Shown: piece after piece, positions 1-11,162 of the stretch
How positions within the stretch are numbered: position 1 is the first letter of the stretch
Layout of the letters: every line of letters begins with the position of its first letter
DNA from: Umbilicaria muhlenbergii
Lineage: Eukaryota > Ascomycota > Lecanoromycetes > Umbilicariales > Umbilicariaceae
Direction of reading: 5' to 3'
DNA: 64,000 bases
Assembly (NCBI GenBank): GCA_000611775.1
Contig: KK106987.1
Span: 620,001 to 684,000 of the forward strand
Notes under the pieces: model-generated
What the model was told of the DNA's origin: nothing
The model's database searches: none
Seen by the model: only the letters and a program-made list of their open reading frames with translations
Program-made: the position numbers and the translations under genes

Positions 1-153
1 GGCTTTCTGCTTTGGCAGACCGTGGTTTTGGCTACCGGACGGCCACACCTGAGGGAACGATGGTTGGACATGGCGCGCAAACGCGTGGAGCAAGCTGGTG
101 GCTTTCTTTCCTGTTGCATCGAACGGTGTCTGGGCGATAATGGGGTTGGACAT
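1..153 (-). CDS. N-terminal part of an unidentified protein, cut by the window edge
   Basis: On the minus strand an ATG at 153 opens 51 codons with no stop down to base 1, so the gene continues outside the window. The protein starts MSNPIIAQTPFDATGKKATS and goes on with a fairly polar stretch. There is no signal peptide or membrane segment. I do not recognise the family from this fragment. The open frame, the Dothideomycete-like codon use and the non-coding stretch upstream (154-735, ending at the 3' end of the SLN1 gene) fit a true 5' end, but 51 codons could be open by chance. Confidence 0.4.
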   Translation of the reverse strand, partial: MSNPIIAQTPFDATGKKATSLLHAFARHVQPSFPQVWPSGSQNHGLPKQKA

Positions 154-735
154 GGCTTTTACGCGGAGCAGTACACGCGCACGGCGGTTGTAATGATAAA
201 ATGTGGTCACTAGTATCATTAATACGTGCACCTACTCGAGCAGATTCGTGCATGAAGGGCACGAGAAGAACGATTTACATTTTGTGAGAGAAGGCGCTCT
301 GGTGCGTGCGCCCGTTTCTTTCTACATGAAAATAATACACTAGGTCTCAGCACTCGTTACTTCGATGCCCCAACGCCATACTTCCCCGTATAGTCCTGAT
401 CCCGAGACGCGCCACTGCGCTCTCGATAAGGCTACCAAGTAGCCAAACTCCTTAGAAATGCGGAAAAAGTTTTTAGAGATGACACATCAACGGCTTCGGC
501 GTTTCATGTCGGTGGGCTGGCCCGCCAGACAGCTCAGCAGCCATCCAGGCGGTCAGCCACGTTACAAGCAGCTTTTCTCCAATATATGCCTCGTCACCAA
601 ACGCCAATATCGAATCCATCGGCGCTGGCCGAAACTGCATGGGTTATCGTTGTACAATGAAGAAATAAAAGATTTATAAAGTCACAACAAGTCGGACGTT
701 GAGAGGCGTTGGAAGGGACGCCACCCGAGAGGAGG
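154..735. other. Intergenic region
   Basis: This lies between the left-edge gene start and the stop codon of the SLN1-type kinase, both on the minus strand. It should hold the promoter of the former and the 3' UTR of the latter. Short frames here are interrupted and show no family signature. I see no repeat or RNA gene. Confidence 0.5.
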
Positions 736-3700
736 TCACGACATGGGCGAGACAGCCTCATCATGGGCGGGAGGGTTATTTTCCATGGGGGCCTTAGCTG
801 CGAGTGGAGTCTGTTCGCTGCTGAACTTGGTGGAAGGTGGACTCTCACTGTCCTCTGGCGCCTCAGGGATCGTAGCGCAGTAGCGTTTTAAGACCTGCTT
901 TAGAGCGGGCCGTCGAATCGGCTTAGGCAGGAAGAAGTCCATACCGGAATCCATGCATTCTTTGACGTTGCTTTCCTCGGAAAAGGCAGTGAGCGCGACA
1001 ATGGGTGCTGAGTAGCCCATTTCGCGAATGAGGCGGGTGCTCTGGAGCCCATCGAGGTTGGGCATCTATGTCGGTAATTAGAATGAAAGAATGAATGATT
1101 GTACACCAGGACTTCCGAAAAAATGGGGCTCACCTGGATGTCCATGAAGATAAGGTTAAATAATTTCTGCTGTTCCATACTCTCCTTGACCAACTCGAAT
1201 GCTTCTTGGCCATCTTTCGCGACTGTGACGTCTGTGTCGTTGTTAGCATGGTAGTCGTGATAGCGGTAAGAGGATAGCGTGCCGTAAATGTCCTCCAATT
1301 TCAACATCCTGAGAACCACTGTGGGTAATCAATGTTAGCGGTGTCGCTCCAAGTCCTGCGACAGCCCCTTACCTTCTTGATTAACCTTATTGTCCTCTGC
1401 CACAAGTACTCGCACCTTGCCGCCGCTTCGTGTCACCTCTGCAGCAACACGTTCCATTGCCGCTAGCTGATCGGTTGGCGACTCTAGAGGTGAGCTGGCT
1501 GCAAAAAAAGGCTGGCTCAGGCCCACAAGCCTTGGCTTTGCAGGCGTCTCGTATCCAGCCACTGGGGTGCTAGCATCCTGCGTCTTTTCAATCGAAACAT
1601 CAGACGACGAGCGATTCCGCGAAGGAATATATGGCTCATCTTTGATCGACACATTCATGCTGTTACGATGCGAGTCTTGATCAGGACTGAAGCTTATCGT
1701 GCTGTCGGCCCGTTCCTTGGTAAACTTCAACGGTATGCGCATTGTGAATGTACTACCAACGCCGACTTCGCTCTTGAGCGTTATTGAGCCTTTCATCAAG
1801 CCTGCCAGCTGCGAGCAAATGCTCAGGCCCAGACCTGTTCCCCCATATCTCTTGCTGAGTCCAAGATCACCCTGGACGAAGGGCTCGAAAACTTTCTGCT
1901 GCTGATTCTCGGGAATGCCAGGCCCGGAATCCTCGACCTCAAAATCGAAGACCAATGTCCTGGCATTGATAGGAGGAGGCGATGCAGAGCGATCTCGTTC
2001 CAGGACTGCTATCGGTGGATATGTTCTCGGTTCTTTCTTGTTGATCGCTAGCGCTGTCTTTGTGTTTGTATAACTACTTGCGGCTCCTTGTCTCGCTATT
2101 GGAGAAATGCCCGATGAATCAGAGTCAGAATGTACACGGCCGCGGTTACTTGAGTCCCGAGAAGGAAAGGTGTGTTTTGATTGCTTTGATTGCTTTGAGT
2201 GCTTCGAGTGCTTGGACTGCTTCGACAGCTTAGACTGCTTTGATTGCGTTGATCCCTTACGACTGCTGGCTCTGCTGTGTCGCTCCTCGATCTCGTATAG
2301 ACATTTAACTCGGACCTCCACTGAGCCCCCAGGCGGTGTGAACTTCAAACTGTTACTGACAAGGTTGATGAGGACCTGTAAAATTCTATGCTGATCACCC
2401 CATAAGCACATGTCTTTGACACGACCTGTGCCATATGGTCCAAAGCCTGCTTGTCCTGGGGTTCCTGAAGATGTCTCCAGGCTTTCGTTCGGCCCTTCGA
2501 ATTTGACTTGCAAGTTGATTGAGCCTTCCCGAGCTTGCTTCTCAAAGATCGAAAGAATTTGGGAACTTATGTCTGCCAGGCGGAATTCTCTTTCGTCTAG
2601 ACTCAGTTGCTGGCCAATTTGATTCTTGCTGAAGGTCAACAGATCAGTAAGTAGATGCAGAAGGAGATCACCAGATTTGTAGATGATGCCTAATGATCGC
2701 TTGATCTTGGTCTGATCCTCTTCGTGCATGCAAACAGCAGCGATCCCAAGAATGCCATTCAGAGGTGTCTTGAGCTCATGTGATATATTCTGGCAATATC
2801 AAAATTAGCAAAATGGCCACAGAACTAGAGTGCAGAGATATTTCCAACCGCAATGAACAAAGTCTTGCTCTCGTTGGCAGCTTCTGCCGCCTTCTTACTT
2901 TCCTCCAACTCAGCTGTCCGTTCTTTTACTCTCTCCTCGAGCCTCTCATACTGCATTACCAATTCCTCGGACATCTCGTTGAATGTCTCGGTCAGGTCTG
3001 TCAATTCATCGTGTACAATATGCTTGCGGTCTTCGACTTTGCCCGGTATGCGGAAGGTCTGACGCCTAGCGTGTTCTCGGCGTTCGACTGTGCCTTTCCG
3101 TCGCTTTCTTCCCCAAGTCGATATCTGGTCGAGAAAGCCCTCCTTTTTGGCAACCTGGCCTTCTAAGTCATTGTCGTCTCCAGAAACCACGGCGTCCGCT
3201 CCAAAGTCGTCGTTGTCATTGGAGGTCGAGGATCGAATGCTGCCCTCATCGGACGGCTGCCCATACGGCTCTATGGTCTGCTTCGTAGCGTGTCGCAGCC
3301 TCCTGATTGGCCGCACGGAGATATGCGCAATCGGATACAACAAGAGGCATATAACGCCAACCGTGCCAAAGACGCAGGCCAGCAAAACATTCCTCAGATG
3401 GTTGATCGGTTCTACGACCTCACTATGAGCTTGCTCTACTAACAACAACCAATTCACCAGCCTTGTAGACGGTAGTGCATAACCAACCGACACAGAGTCA
3501 CCTTCTTCGTTCGTCGTAGAGAGCAGACTGCCCGCGTTGTTGATAGTATTTTGCTTTTGCGTGAAGCCTCGCAGCACGCCTGGATAGGAGCCCATTGTAA
3601 AAGGCGTATTGGGCTGGCCATAGCTGCGTGCGGAATGACGAGTACTTTGTGAGGAGTTAATCAAAGGTGGGAGAATGAACTGTACTTGTTCCGCCTTATC

Positions 3701-4712
3701 TGCTGACTGGCTTTCCTTTGGATTGCTAGAGTAGAGTATGCCGGGCGGGAACGTATTATTCGTGTACACAGGACCCACAATCAGTACCACGCCCGTGCTC
3801 TCGAGTCCTTCAGGGGATGTAATAACACCGTATATGAGGTTCCCATCCAAAACGACAGTGATCCATCCAAGAATATCCGTCGACGAAGTGTTGTTAATAA
3901 TGGGTACGGTAATCGAAAAGAGTGCAAATGTATTGTTGACCTGAAACGGACCAAGGAAAAGAGCAGAGTCTGGATTGAGTGGGTATCCGTCGAAAGAAGC
4001 GTTGGACTGATTGAATGTGCTATTGACGACAGTTGAGGAGAACGTTAGATTGGGGTACAGCGGCGGTGGAAAGCCCAATCCCGGGTCTCCCAGGTTCACA
4101 TACGAACCATTGGCATTTCTGTAGGGAAGTTGAATCTGATCCTGCGCGTGTTGAGTGGTAACATTGATCAAGCCATAAGGTCCTCCAATGCCTGTACCAT
4201 TTTTCGATACAACACGCGCCTGAAGAAGAGTAGCAGAGGCGCCGGAGCCTCCACTGGACAGTGCATTTGTTAGATCTGCATCTGCATTGACCCAATTCGC
4301 ATCTGTATTATTCCCCTTGTCGTAGCGGCTCAGAGCATTTTGCAGAAGTACCCGTGTCGATGTGGCTTGAACGCTCGTTTGGAGGAGGCGCAGATTGGTC
4401 GCTAGCTGTGCCGCTTTGAGGGAGGCAGTAAGAGAGAGACTCGATAACCTTGACGAGGACTTAGTCTCGGGAGACATGTACGCTGTACGCAGAGCAGGGC
4501 TGGATTGAAATGATGCACCTACCTGACGCCCACGACAAAATTGTGGTTCGTAATCCACTACTCGTTGCGGTCATGTTATCAGTATGATTGTCTTAACGAC
4601 AGTGAGCACTCAAGAAGCTGCGACATACAGTTGCGATTGCTACCACAGCCAACGCCGTCAAAGACGTGAGCAACACGAGCAGAGCCAATTGCTCTCTGAT
4701 GGGAATCCGCAT
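736..4712 (-). CDS. SLN1: SLN1-type (group VI) hybrid sensor histidine kinase
   Basis: This is the osmosensing transmembrane histidine kinase that feeds the Ypd1-Ssk1-HOG MAP kinase branch. I read seven exons: 4712-4629, 4557-4523, 4448-2849, 2789-1373, 1318-1283, 1231-1134 and 1065-736, giving 1,199 residues. The start [20 protein letters not shown] followed by the first membrane segment is the family's typical N-terminus. A glycan-rich extracellular domain follows (about 45-390, many N-x-T/S). Then come a second membrane segment (about 393-415), a HAMP-like linker and a coiled coil. The H-box [12 protein letters not shown] has its phospho-histidine near residue 577. The N-box [10 protein letters not shown] and G-boxes GPGIPE and GGTGLGLSI follow. 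The receiver has AEDNK, the phospho-aspartate in FMDIQ (about D1088) and PKPIRR (about K1138). Oddities are a 51-nt GC-AG intron inside the receiver and a Ser-Lys-Gln/His repeat inside the ATPase region. The exon 3 donor (GTTGGA) is weak, but the join restores the H-box exactly. Confidence 0.93.
1232..1282 (-). other. GC-AG intron, length a multiple of three, in the SLN1 receiver domain
   Basis: The donor reads TACG|GCACGC instead of GT. A perfect branch site GCTAAC lies 11 nt before the acceptor ACACAG. Removing these 51 nt joins LEDIY to DVTVAKDGQ, which is the ungapped receiver sequence. Retention adds 17 residues without a frameshift. Confidence 0.7.
2171..2253 (-). repeat. 9-nt repeats coding for Ser-Lys-Gln/Ser-Lys-His in SLN1
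   Basis: The coding strand carries about nine imperfect 9-bp units (TCAAAGCAA-like) that translate to alternating SKQ and SKH, flanked by an STQ and an SKL variant. They sit between the N-box and the first G-box of the kinase ATPase domain. The charge is strongly basic. Confidence 0.85.
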
Positions 4713-5867
4713 GTCGATTGAAGCCTGCTAAGAATCTTCCCTCCTGCGATGTGCGAGCAATACCGGCGCCAGCGAGATGCAGGTAAAGCGAGAAGCTCTT
4801 GTCCCCGTGTCCGATCACTGCCGCTGGCCTCTTCTCGTCACCGAAACTGCCGCCGCTGCTGTTCGGTATTTTCGACAAGCCCCAAGGCTCTCAGTTTTCA
4901 CTTTGTCAATCGAAAGTCGAGGGCGGGGCACGCAGTCCCATGTCGTAGGTGGGACCCCGTCCGAGGGTTGAGGATCCGCTGACGATGAGATCGAGGTTGA
5001 AGGCGCTGGTGAGGCCGACGTCAAGGTCGAGGATGAGGTGACAAGGCGCCAAATACGGAAGGATATTTTGGGGGTAAGCGAGCGCTGGCGGAGCGGAGGC
5101 TGCTGGCTGTTTGCAATCAGCTTGAGGTAAGGTACGAGGACACACTTCCTTGGCGAATCCCCAGGGCTGCGTTGATCGCTTGGACCGTTTGAGGGCACTG
5201 TTTGCCGAGGTGACAGGCAAAGTGTACTCTGCAGCGTGAAGGGTGAAGCGTGAATCCTGTGGGTTCTGCGAAAGCGAGGCCGAGCAGGTCGTGATTGTTG
5301 AATTTATGGAGGCCGTGGTCACGGTCGTGCCTGTGCTTGTGGACGTGCTCGTGGCCGTGCTGGTAGGCGTGCTAGCGCCCGAGGCTGTTAGGCGTGCCTT
5401 CGGTAGTCTGTGATAGATCTACCTCAAGTCGAGGATTGACATTGTGGTTTCACAGGCCCTTTCCCCTTTCCTTGTCCGGTCCAAAATCTGAGCGTCTGTC
5501 CACTGTCGACGACGATCCGTATCCCGGGCATGGGTGTCAGCACTACGAGGTGCACGCTAAGGTAGACTAGGCCAAGGTCGCCGCTAGCCAGAATCCGATG
5601 GATCTTACTAAGCCTCTTTTCGCGAGCATTCCGAGCTCGTGATTGGTGAATGGCAAACGATGCCTGGGAATCTAGAACCTTGCAAAAGAGAATCCAGTTC
5701 AATCAACGGGACATCCCCGACGGCCGTGCTGCAATACGGAGTAGCTCATACAGTGCTCGTCCACAGCAAACCCAGGGTATCGCAACTCTGTCCAATTTCA
5801 CCCCCAGTCTCCATGTCTCCATCTCATAACGTCGTGATATATACAGCATGCCCTCACCTTCAAAATC
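4713..5867. other. SLN1 upstream region, with a Ser/Thr-coding stretch at 5190-5395
   Basis: This is 1.15 kb between two minus-strand genes, so it holds the SLN1 promoter and 5' leader plus the F-box gene's 3' end. On the minus strand a frame open from about 5395 to 4906 reads as Thr/Ser-rich (STATSTSTSTGTT) then becomes ordinary. Its first ATG is at 5322 and I find no convincing splice upstream. It may be a gene remnant, an upstream ORF in the long leader, or chance. Confidence 0.4.
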
Positions 5868-7250
5868 TCAACGCCAGCTGAAGACCGAGTTTCGCAGAAA
5901 CCTCTTCATGTGCTCCGGGGTGCCCCAAAACAGTTCCTTCCCCCTCGCTCCCGCCTTCTGCAAACCTCCCAGATGCGGCGATGGCTTTGGTCGTGCCAGC
6001 CTTGATTGTGAACGTTCGTTAGCTGTCTCTCTCAGCACCTGCTCCATCTGCGCCTCGTCCAACCCCACCGGGCTTAGTATCAGAGGCACATCCATCAACT
6101 CTTCCGTCTTCTGTTTCCATCTCTCACTGCCGCTGATTCTTGTCAGCGGCGCAAGCGCTTCGTCCCAAGTCCCCGTACGTAGCTCCACATCCTCAAATTT
6201 AAACTCATGGATCGTGTGGCGGTGGTGGACAATGAAGCACGAGATCTGCGTGGCGTCAAGAACGGCGTTCTCCAGCTCCATATAGTTGAGGCGCTGAAAT
6301 TTGAGAGGCCGGAGTGCAAGGTGGCAGCGTCGTGGACAGGCCAGAGCGGGACTAGGTCTCTGGAGTATTGGTTCTGCGGAGAGTGAAAGTGGGCAAGGTC
6401 CTTTAGGGCCGTGCCAGCGGAAAACAAGGCGGCGGAGCGAGCATGTAAAGTGCTGTAGGTAGGAGTGTAAGAGCTTAAGGTGGTCGGCCGCCAGATTAGG
6501 ACCAGGAGGTATATTGTCCAGGTGGATGGCTAAATTGTGGATCTGGTTCCAGCGTTTGGCTGAGCTTGGAAGAGTCCCAAAGCCCATGTTCGGCTTCAAA
6601 TAAAGCATAGCACCAGGGTGTACGGCGATTAGCGAGAGAGTGTCAAGCGCTGGGAGTTTTGTGCGCTCAACGGCGATACGAAGCGAGATCAAAGCATAGT
6701 CGACAGCGCTTCGGCGATAACGTTGCACAGGATCTTGGCCGGGACAGGAAATCTTTAGGTGCTTCAGGTTAATAGTGGTGGAGAAAGCGCGTATGAACGC
6801 AGGGACATTGGCGGCGGCGTGGAATAGCGGCGAGTACTGCTTGATCAGTAGGTCGGTCATCTCCCAGCTTCCGTACTTCGGCACACTTAGACGTGACGCC
6901 GAGTTCCTACACGATTGAATGTAAGGCTCGTAAACGAAGGTGGTTTCCTCGCCGGTTACGGGATCCAGCAGAGGTGGTAGAAAGGTCTCAGGCCCATGAA
7001 GCATACTGAACGTAAGCGTTCGAACATGATGCCCGATTCTCGCCAGGGCGGCCATGCGCGCTGGCTTCGTGAAAGTACTTGTTCGAAAAGTGACGGTGAT
7101 CTCCTCGAATAGAAGTGGGGCGGCTCGCATGCCGAAATCATGGCATGCCAGGCGTAGGGTTGAGAGTTCATCCTTTGGGACAAAAGAGAGGAATGTATCG
7201 CGGATCTTGTCGGTCCACCAGAATTGAAGAAAGGCGGAGGCAGGAGACAT
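5868..7250 (-). CDS. F-box-like protein with degenerate leucine-rich region
   Basis: A single exon codes for 460 residues from ATG at 7250. The N-terminus (WWTDKIRDTFLSFVPKDELS then TLRLACHDFGMRAAPLLFEE, residues 11-50) has the shape of a fungal F-box: a helix, a conserved pair of leucines, then the CHDF/APLLF segment seen in many ascomycete F-box proteins. The rest has recurring L-x-x-L-x-L segments typical of irregular leucine-rich substrate-binding regions (LKHLKISC, LDTLSLIAVHP, RLVFRWHGP, HEFKFEDVEL). Such proteins usually act as substrate receptors of SCF ubiquitin ligases, but the substrate cannot be told. It ends in a basic tail. I could not find an alternative start. It is in the same orientation as SLN1 but has its own intergenic region. 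Confidence 0.75.
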   Translation of the reverse strand: MSPASAFLQFWWTDKIRDTFLSFVPKDELSTLRLACHDFGMRAAPLLFEEITVTFRTSTFTKPARMAALARIGHHVRTLTFSMLHGPETFLPPLLDPVTGEETTFVYEPYIQSCRNSASRLSVPKYGSWEMTDLLIKQYSPLFHAAANVPAFIRAFSTTINLKHLKISCPGQDPVQRYRRSAVDYALISLRIAVERTKLPALDTLSLIAVHPGAMLYLKPNMGFGTLPSSAKRWNQIHNLAIHLDNIPPGPNLAADHLKLLHSYLQHFTCSLRRLVFRWHGPKGPCPLSLSAEPILQRPSPALACPRRCHLALRPLKFQRLNYMELENAVLDATQISCFIVHHRHTIHEFKFEDVELRTGTWDEALAPLTRISGSERWKQKTEELMDVPLILSPVGLDEAQMEQVLRETANERSQSRLARPKPSPHLGGLQKAGARGKELFWGTPEHMKRFLRNSVFSWR

Positions 7251-9791
7251 CGAGACAAAGCATATCGTTCGACAAGAACTTCAACATGCGCCGAACAGAG
7301 TCAGATACCCGTCTTTGGTCGAAGAAGAGAGCATGCATACAGTCTGTTCCCCCAATTGCACGTTTATTCCGTATAGAACAAGCCGGAATATGTGAGAAGT
7401 CACCCAATTACTTATCAACAATGTACATTGACAGGGTTGGGACAGGATTTGGTTTCTTTCACTCTTCAATTGATCAAACTGCTGAATGAAGCAAAGAATA
7501 TATCTATGAAAATGATAAGAATACCTCAGGACCATGAGGCATCCACCTTAGTATAAGAAACTCCATCTGTGCGCGTTTGCGACAACAAGCGCAGAAACTG
7601 TGAGTCATATTCAGGATGCAGAAGAGTCTGCTACACTACTGCTGTAGAAGACGAAGAATGCAAGAAAGTCAGGCGTTTGCGTCAAGAATCACGACCGTTG
7701 CGCGGTCGCGGTCCTCAGGCTTCAACGTGCCGGTCGTGATGAGTGGCCTTGTTGCTGGCCAGAAGAGGTTGGGAGAAGCGGCACGAAACGAAACGGCTCG
7801 TTCCCCTAGGGCTGTCACGCTTTCAGCGAATGAAATCATCAACTAGATATGCAGGGAAGCAGATCGACGAAGAAGAAACATGCACGTCGCGTGGTGCATG
7901 GTGAACGTTGAGCACGTTGCCCCGCCTTTGTACGAGTTGAACGTGCTCGTTGAAATAGGATGCACTTCCTGTATGGCATTGAACAAGGCCACCCTTGTGC
8001 ACAGACATAGCATCACCACGCGTTTGGCATGTCTATACTCCTCCAGTGTTAACGAACATGTTCGATACCTACGTCGTTTGACCGCTCGACGTGTCACAGA
8101 AATTGAGTTGTCATTTTTCATTTGCAAACAAGCGTGGCATTAGTGATGACCTGAGTAGCCTCTACGTACTAGACGGGGACTGGATAGTGAGAGTGGTCCT
8201 GCTCTTTGGAATCGAGGAGCAAGCAGCGTTGTGCGCGCCGTAAGGTCTAAAGCTTCAGCTGGACCCCTAACAATCAGACTACCCCGAATCAGATCCACTT
8301 ATTGCGGTTCACGCGGTGACTGCTACAGCAGCTACAAATGATAGTCTTAAAATCCAACGTCACTGGTTGTAGATGTGGTTTGCTCACATCACAAGACCCA
8401 AGAGAGCCTTCGCGAGCCAGAATAGAGGAGTCTCTGCACCTTTTGACCATGCGGGGACTGCGATGCTTTGATGCCTTGAAGTTAGATCCTATTTAGATAC
8501 CGACGTATAGGGTCAGCCCAGGTGGTATTATCAGTAAAATCCAACATCGGAGATGGAACTCCCAGTACTCGAAGCCCGCTGAGACAAGTATCGACCTGGC
8601 CTGCTACCCTCTCAACCCTAGCTCTTCCTCGAACTGCATCTTCCACCAAGTTCACAGGGGGGTCATCTCATGAATGACAGTCGCTCTCGAATTGCGAACG
8701 CTACCATAATCGACAAGATCCAGCTCTATGTTCCCTCTCCCGCTACAAATGCTGCTCTCATTGCTCCATCGACCCTCGAACAACTGATGAAGAAAGCCCC
8801 ATCCACCATGCCAGTAAGCACCCCCGTTACCTTCGACAGAATGAATACTGCCCAGCCGGTGATGCGGGTCTCCATAACCGCCTTAATGCCTTTGCTTTTG
8901 AACGTCAAACTCGGGTGAGAATTCCTCTCCTTGTCATCCCCAGAAGACTACGGCGTAAGACCTGGCTTCAACCCATGAGATAGCAGGGTCTACTTTGTTG
9001 ATCTGCATTGAAAACGGCTTTCTCGGTTCTTTCGCAATTGTACCGCAAGCTCTGGATCCTAAAGACAAAAGGCCGAACCTAATGGACACTTGAAGAATTC
9101 TTGGATCCCGCAATCCATCACACCATCTGTAGAAAAAGCGGAGGGGACTGAACATAAACAAACGTTTAATCTTAGAGAGCTATATGCGTGGAAGGTCTGG
9201 CTCCAATTTGTCCAAGCAATTTGGCAGAGAGTGCGCTTGTTATGATTGGACGTATGTCATGGTCCTTTAAAAGCTGCACGGAGAGCAAAATACTTAATGG
9301 GTAGACTACAAAAGAATTGAAAGCTGAACACGGCGGAGGGAAGCGCTCTGATAGAATCGGTTTGCTCGAGGCTCATATCAAAAGAACATTTGACGGTGGG
9401 AGAAATTTCATGCTGCTGCTTGTTACGTTACAGGCTATGAAAGTCATGTCTAGATTGGCATCGGTCATTTGAAACAAACCATGATCTCGCACACGGTAAG
9501 TCTCAGCTCGATGTAAGTGCCGATGTCCGAAAAGGTAGGCCGCCCATTCGTAATGGTCTTCTCGGCGTTTCAACGGCCCTCGGCCCGATCAACATCGACT
9601 AAGGTGATGCCCATACAATCACATGTTCCAATCGAGAAGTACTCCAAGTAACTTGTCACTTGATGACCGCTGTTGTATTCGTTTCTAACAAACTCAATAT
9701 TCCATTACATCTCCTATACTTCCGATAGTACCGTCGTACTTGCCACGCAAATAATCCGAACATACCAGAGCACCCTAGTAACGGCACGAGT
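7251..9791. other. 2.5-kb region without a recognisable gene
   Basis: This separates the F-box gene (reading left) from the SCP2 gene (reading right), so both promoters lie here. Short open frames (for example 7616-7846 and 8670-8918 on plus, 8726-8908 on minus) have no family signature, no consistent splice signals and overlap one another. An imperfect inverted match (GAACGTTGAGCACGTTG with GTTGAACGTGCTCGTTG) lies at about 7900-7950. I see no transposon ends or tRNA. Confidence 0.45.
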
Positions 9792-10352
9792 ATGTCTCTT
9801 AAGCACGGTATGTAGCACGCTTCCTTTCCTCGTTACCTGGACTTACAACGGCGGTATGATCCAGATGCTTTCCCATCATCGGCAGCTTTCGATGCGATCA
9901 GCAGCTCCCTCCAGTCCGACGATGGGGAGCGCAAAGACGCCGTCAAGAAAGGCAATGCTATTTTCGCATTTACACTGAAGAATAAGGAAGGGTCAACCGA
10001 GAGCTGGCATATCGATCTCAAGGAAAAGGGCGAAGTCGGCAAAGGCGAGGCGCCGGCGGGAAAGAAGGCAGACGGTATGTATGGCCACTGCATAGGAAAC
10101 GATGCATTTTCGTCGACTCTACCGCTCCTGCGCTCCCGATGATCAGGAGGAAACTGCTTATAGGACAACTGCTGACGGAGGGCAACAGTCACGCTTTCAC
10201 TGTCAGACGAGGACTTTGGAAAGCTGGTTAGCGGAAAAACACAAGCGCAACGCCTGTTCATGTCTGGGAAGCTGAAGGTCAAGGGAGACGTTATGAAAGC
10301 TACGAAGATGGAGCCCGTCTTGAAGAAGGCGCAGACGACATCGAAGCTGTAG
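9792..10352 (+). CDS. SCP2 sterol/fatty-acyl carrier protein with peroxisomal signal
   Basis: This is a small single-domain SCP2 lipid carrier that binds sterols and acyl-CoA in peroxisomes. There are three exons: 9792-9807, 9865-10074 and 10189-10352, total 129 residues. Exon 1 is only 16 nt (MSLKH plus one base). The join gives MSLKHDAFPSSAAFDAI, the expected start of the family. The domain follows with GNAIFAFTLKNKEG, ESWHIDLKEKG and KADVTLSLSDEDFGKLVSGK. Next is QRLFMSGKLKVKGDVMKATK, the conserved end of the fold. The protein ends in Ser-Lys-Leu, a canonical PTS1 peroxisome import signal. Both donors are GTATGT. The 3' flank carries three copies of a 9-bp TTGGGTGGA-like unit just after the stop. 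Confidence 0.93.
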
Positions 10353-10436
10353 TTGGGTGGATTGGGTGGATTGGGTGGAGAGTGGAAATAACATGTACTT
10401 GAGTTGGTCGTGATCTGAAGACGTGCCCATTTTATA

Positions 10437-10900
10437 CTACGCCTGCTTAGGGCTACTGTTCGCTGCTGCTTGTTGCAGGCCGAATCTTGCCCCTGCGGTA
10501 GGAATTTGGTAACCGATGGACGGCAATGCAAGCGCTGAGACTACCGAAGATGACACAATTATTAGATCTCCCAGGCGTAGAGCAATGTCACTCTGTGCTA
10601 TAACACAGAACTTCTCAGCGATGGCATGAGCCGGCTGTGGTGAAATCACTGTATTATACTGCTGAGACTGCGTAGAAGGCGGCGACCCGAGCTGTACCAG
10701 AATGGGACGACTGCTGGAGCCTGGCGCAGGCTGAGGATCACGTGCTGGAGATCCCTGACCCTCGCTTGAGTTTGTAGGACCGGTGAATTCCGCAAGAGGC
10801 TTTGTCTTTGCGGACGGTTGACGACAGCAGAGACATTCAGAATCGACCCTGCTCGGAGAACGAGTCTCCTCTGCGCCGTTGTGACTGCATTGCGCCCATC
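10437..10900 (-). CDS. Unidentified small protein, probable C-terminal exon(s); start unresolved
   Basis: The minus strand is open without a stop from about 10,890 to TAG at 10437 (about 150 codons). The first half is Ser/Pro-rich. The second half looks like a folded segment: ISPQPAHAIAEKFCVIAQSD, then ALRLGDLIIVSSSVVSALAL, whose hydrophobic run could be a membrane helix, and a short tail ending SSPKQA. There is no in-frame ATG before a stop upstream, so a 5' exon or a start inside must exist. A competing frame runs through 10646-10957. The gene would be convergent with SCP2 (85 bp between stops) and divergent from NUP2. I do not recognise the family. Confidence 0.4.
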
Positions 10901-11162
10901 ATTGTCGGCAGCGCTTGATGACTTGGAGAACAGAGAGAGGTGTTGATGGACCCCCACCTAAGGCTCCTTTATGAATGTTGACCACCTTTTCCTTCGCGCG
11001 GACCTTGTTAACGTCGCTACTCTGTTTCTGACGACGTCCCTCAAACTCCCGACCCTTCGAGGATCAAGTACCACTTGCTCTTCGTACGCTTTTCCGATCG
11101 CATCCCGATCCAACTTTCGTCACACACTGGTGCCGATCATCGAAGTGTGGTGGTGAACTCCG

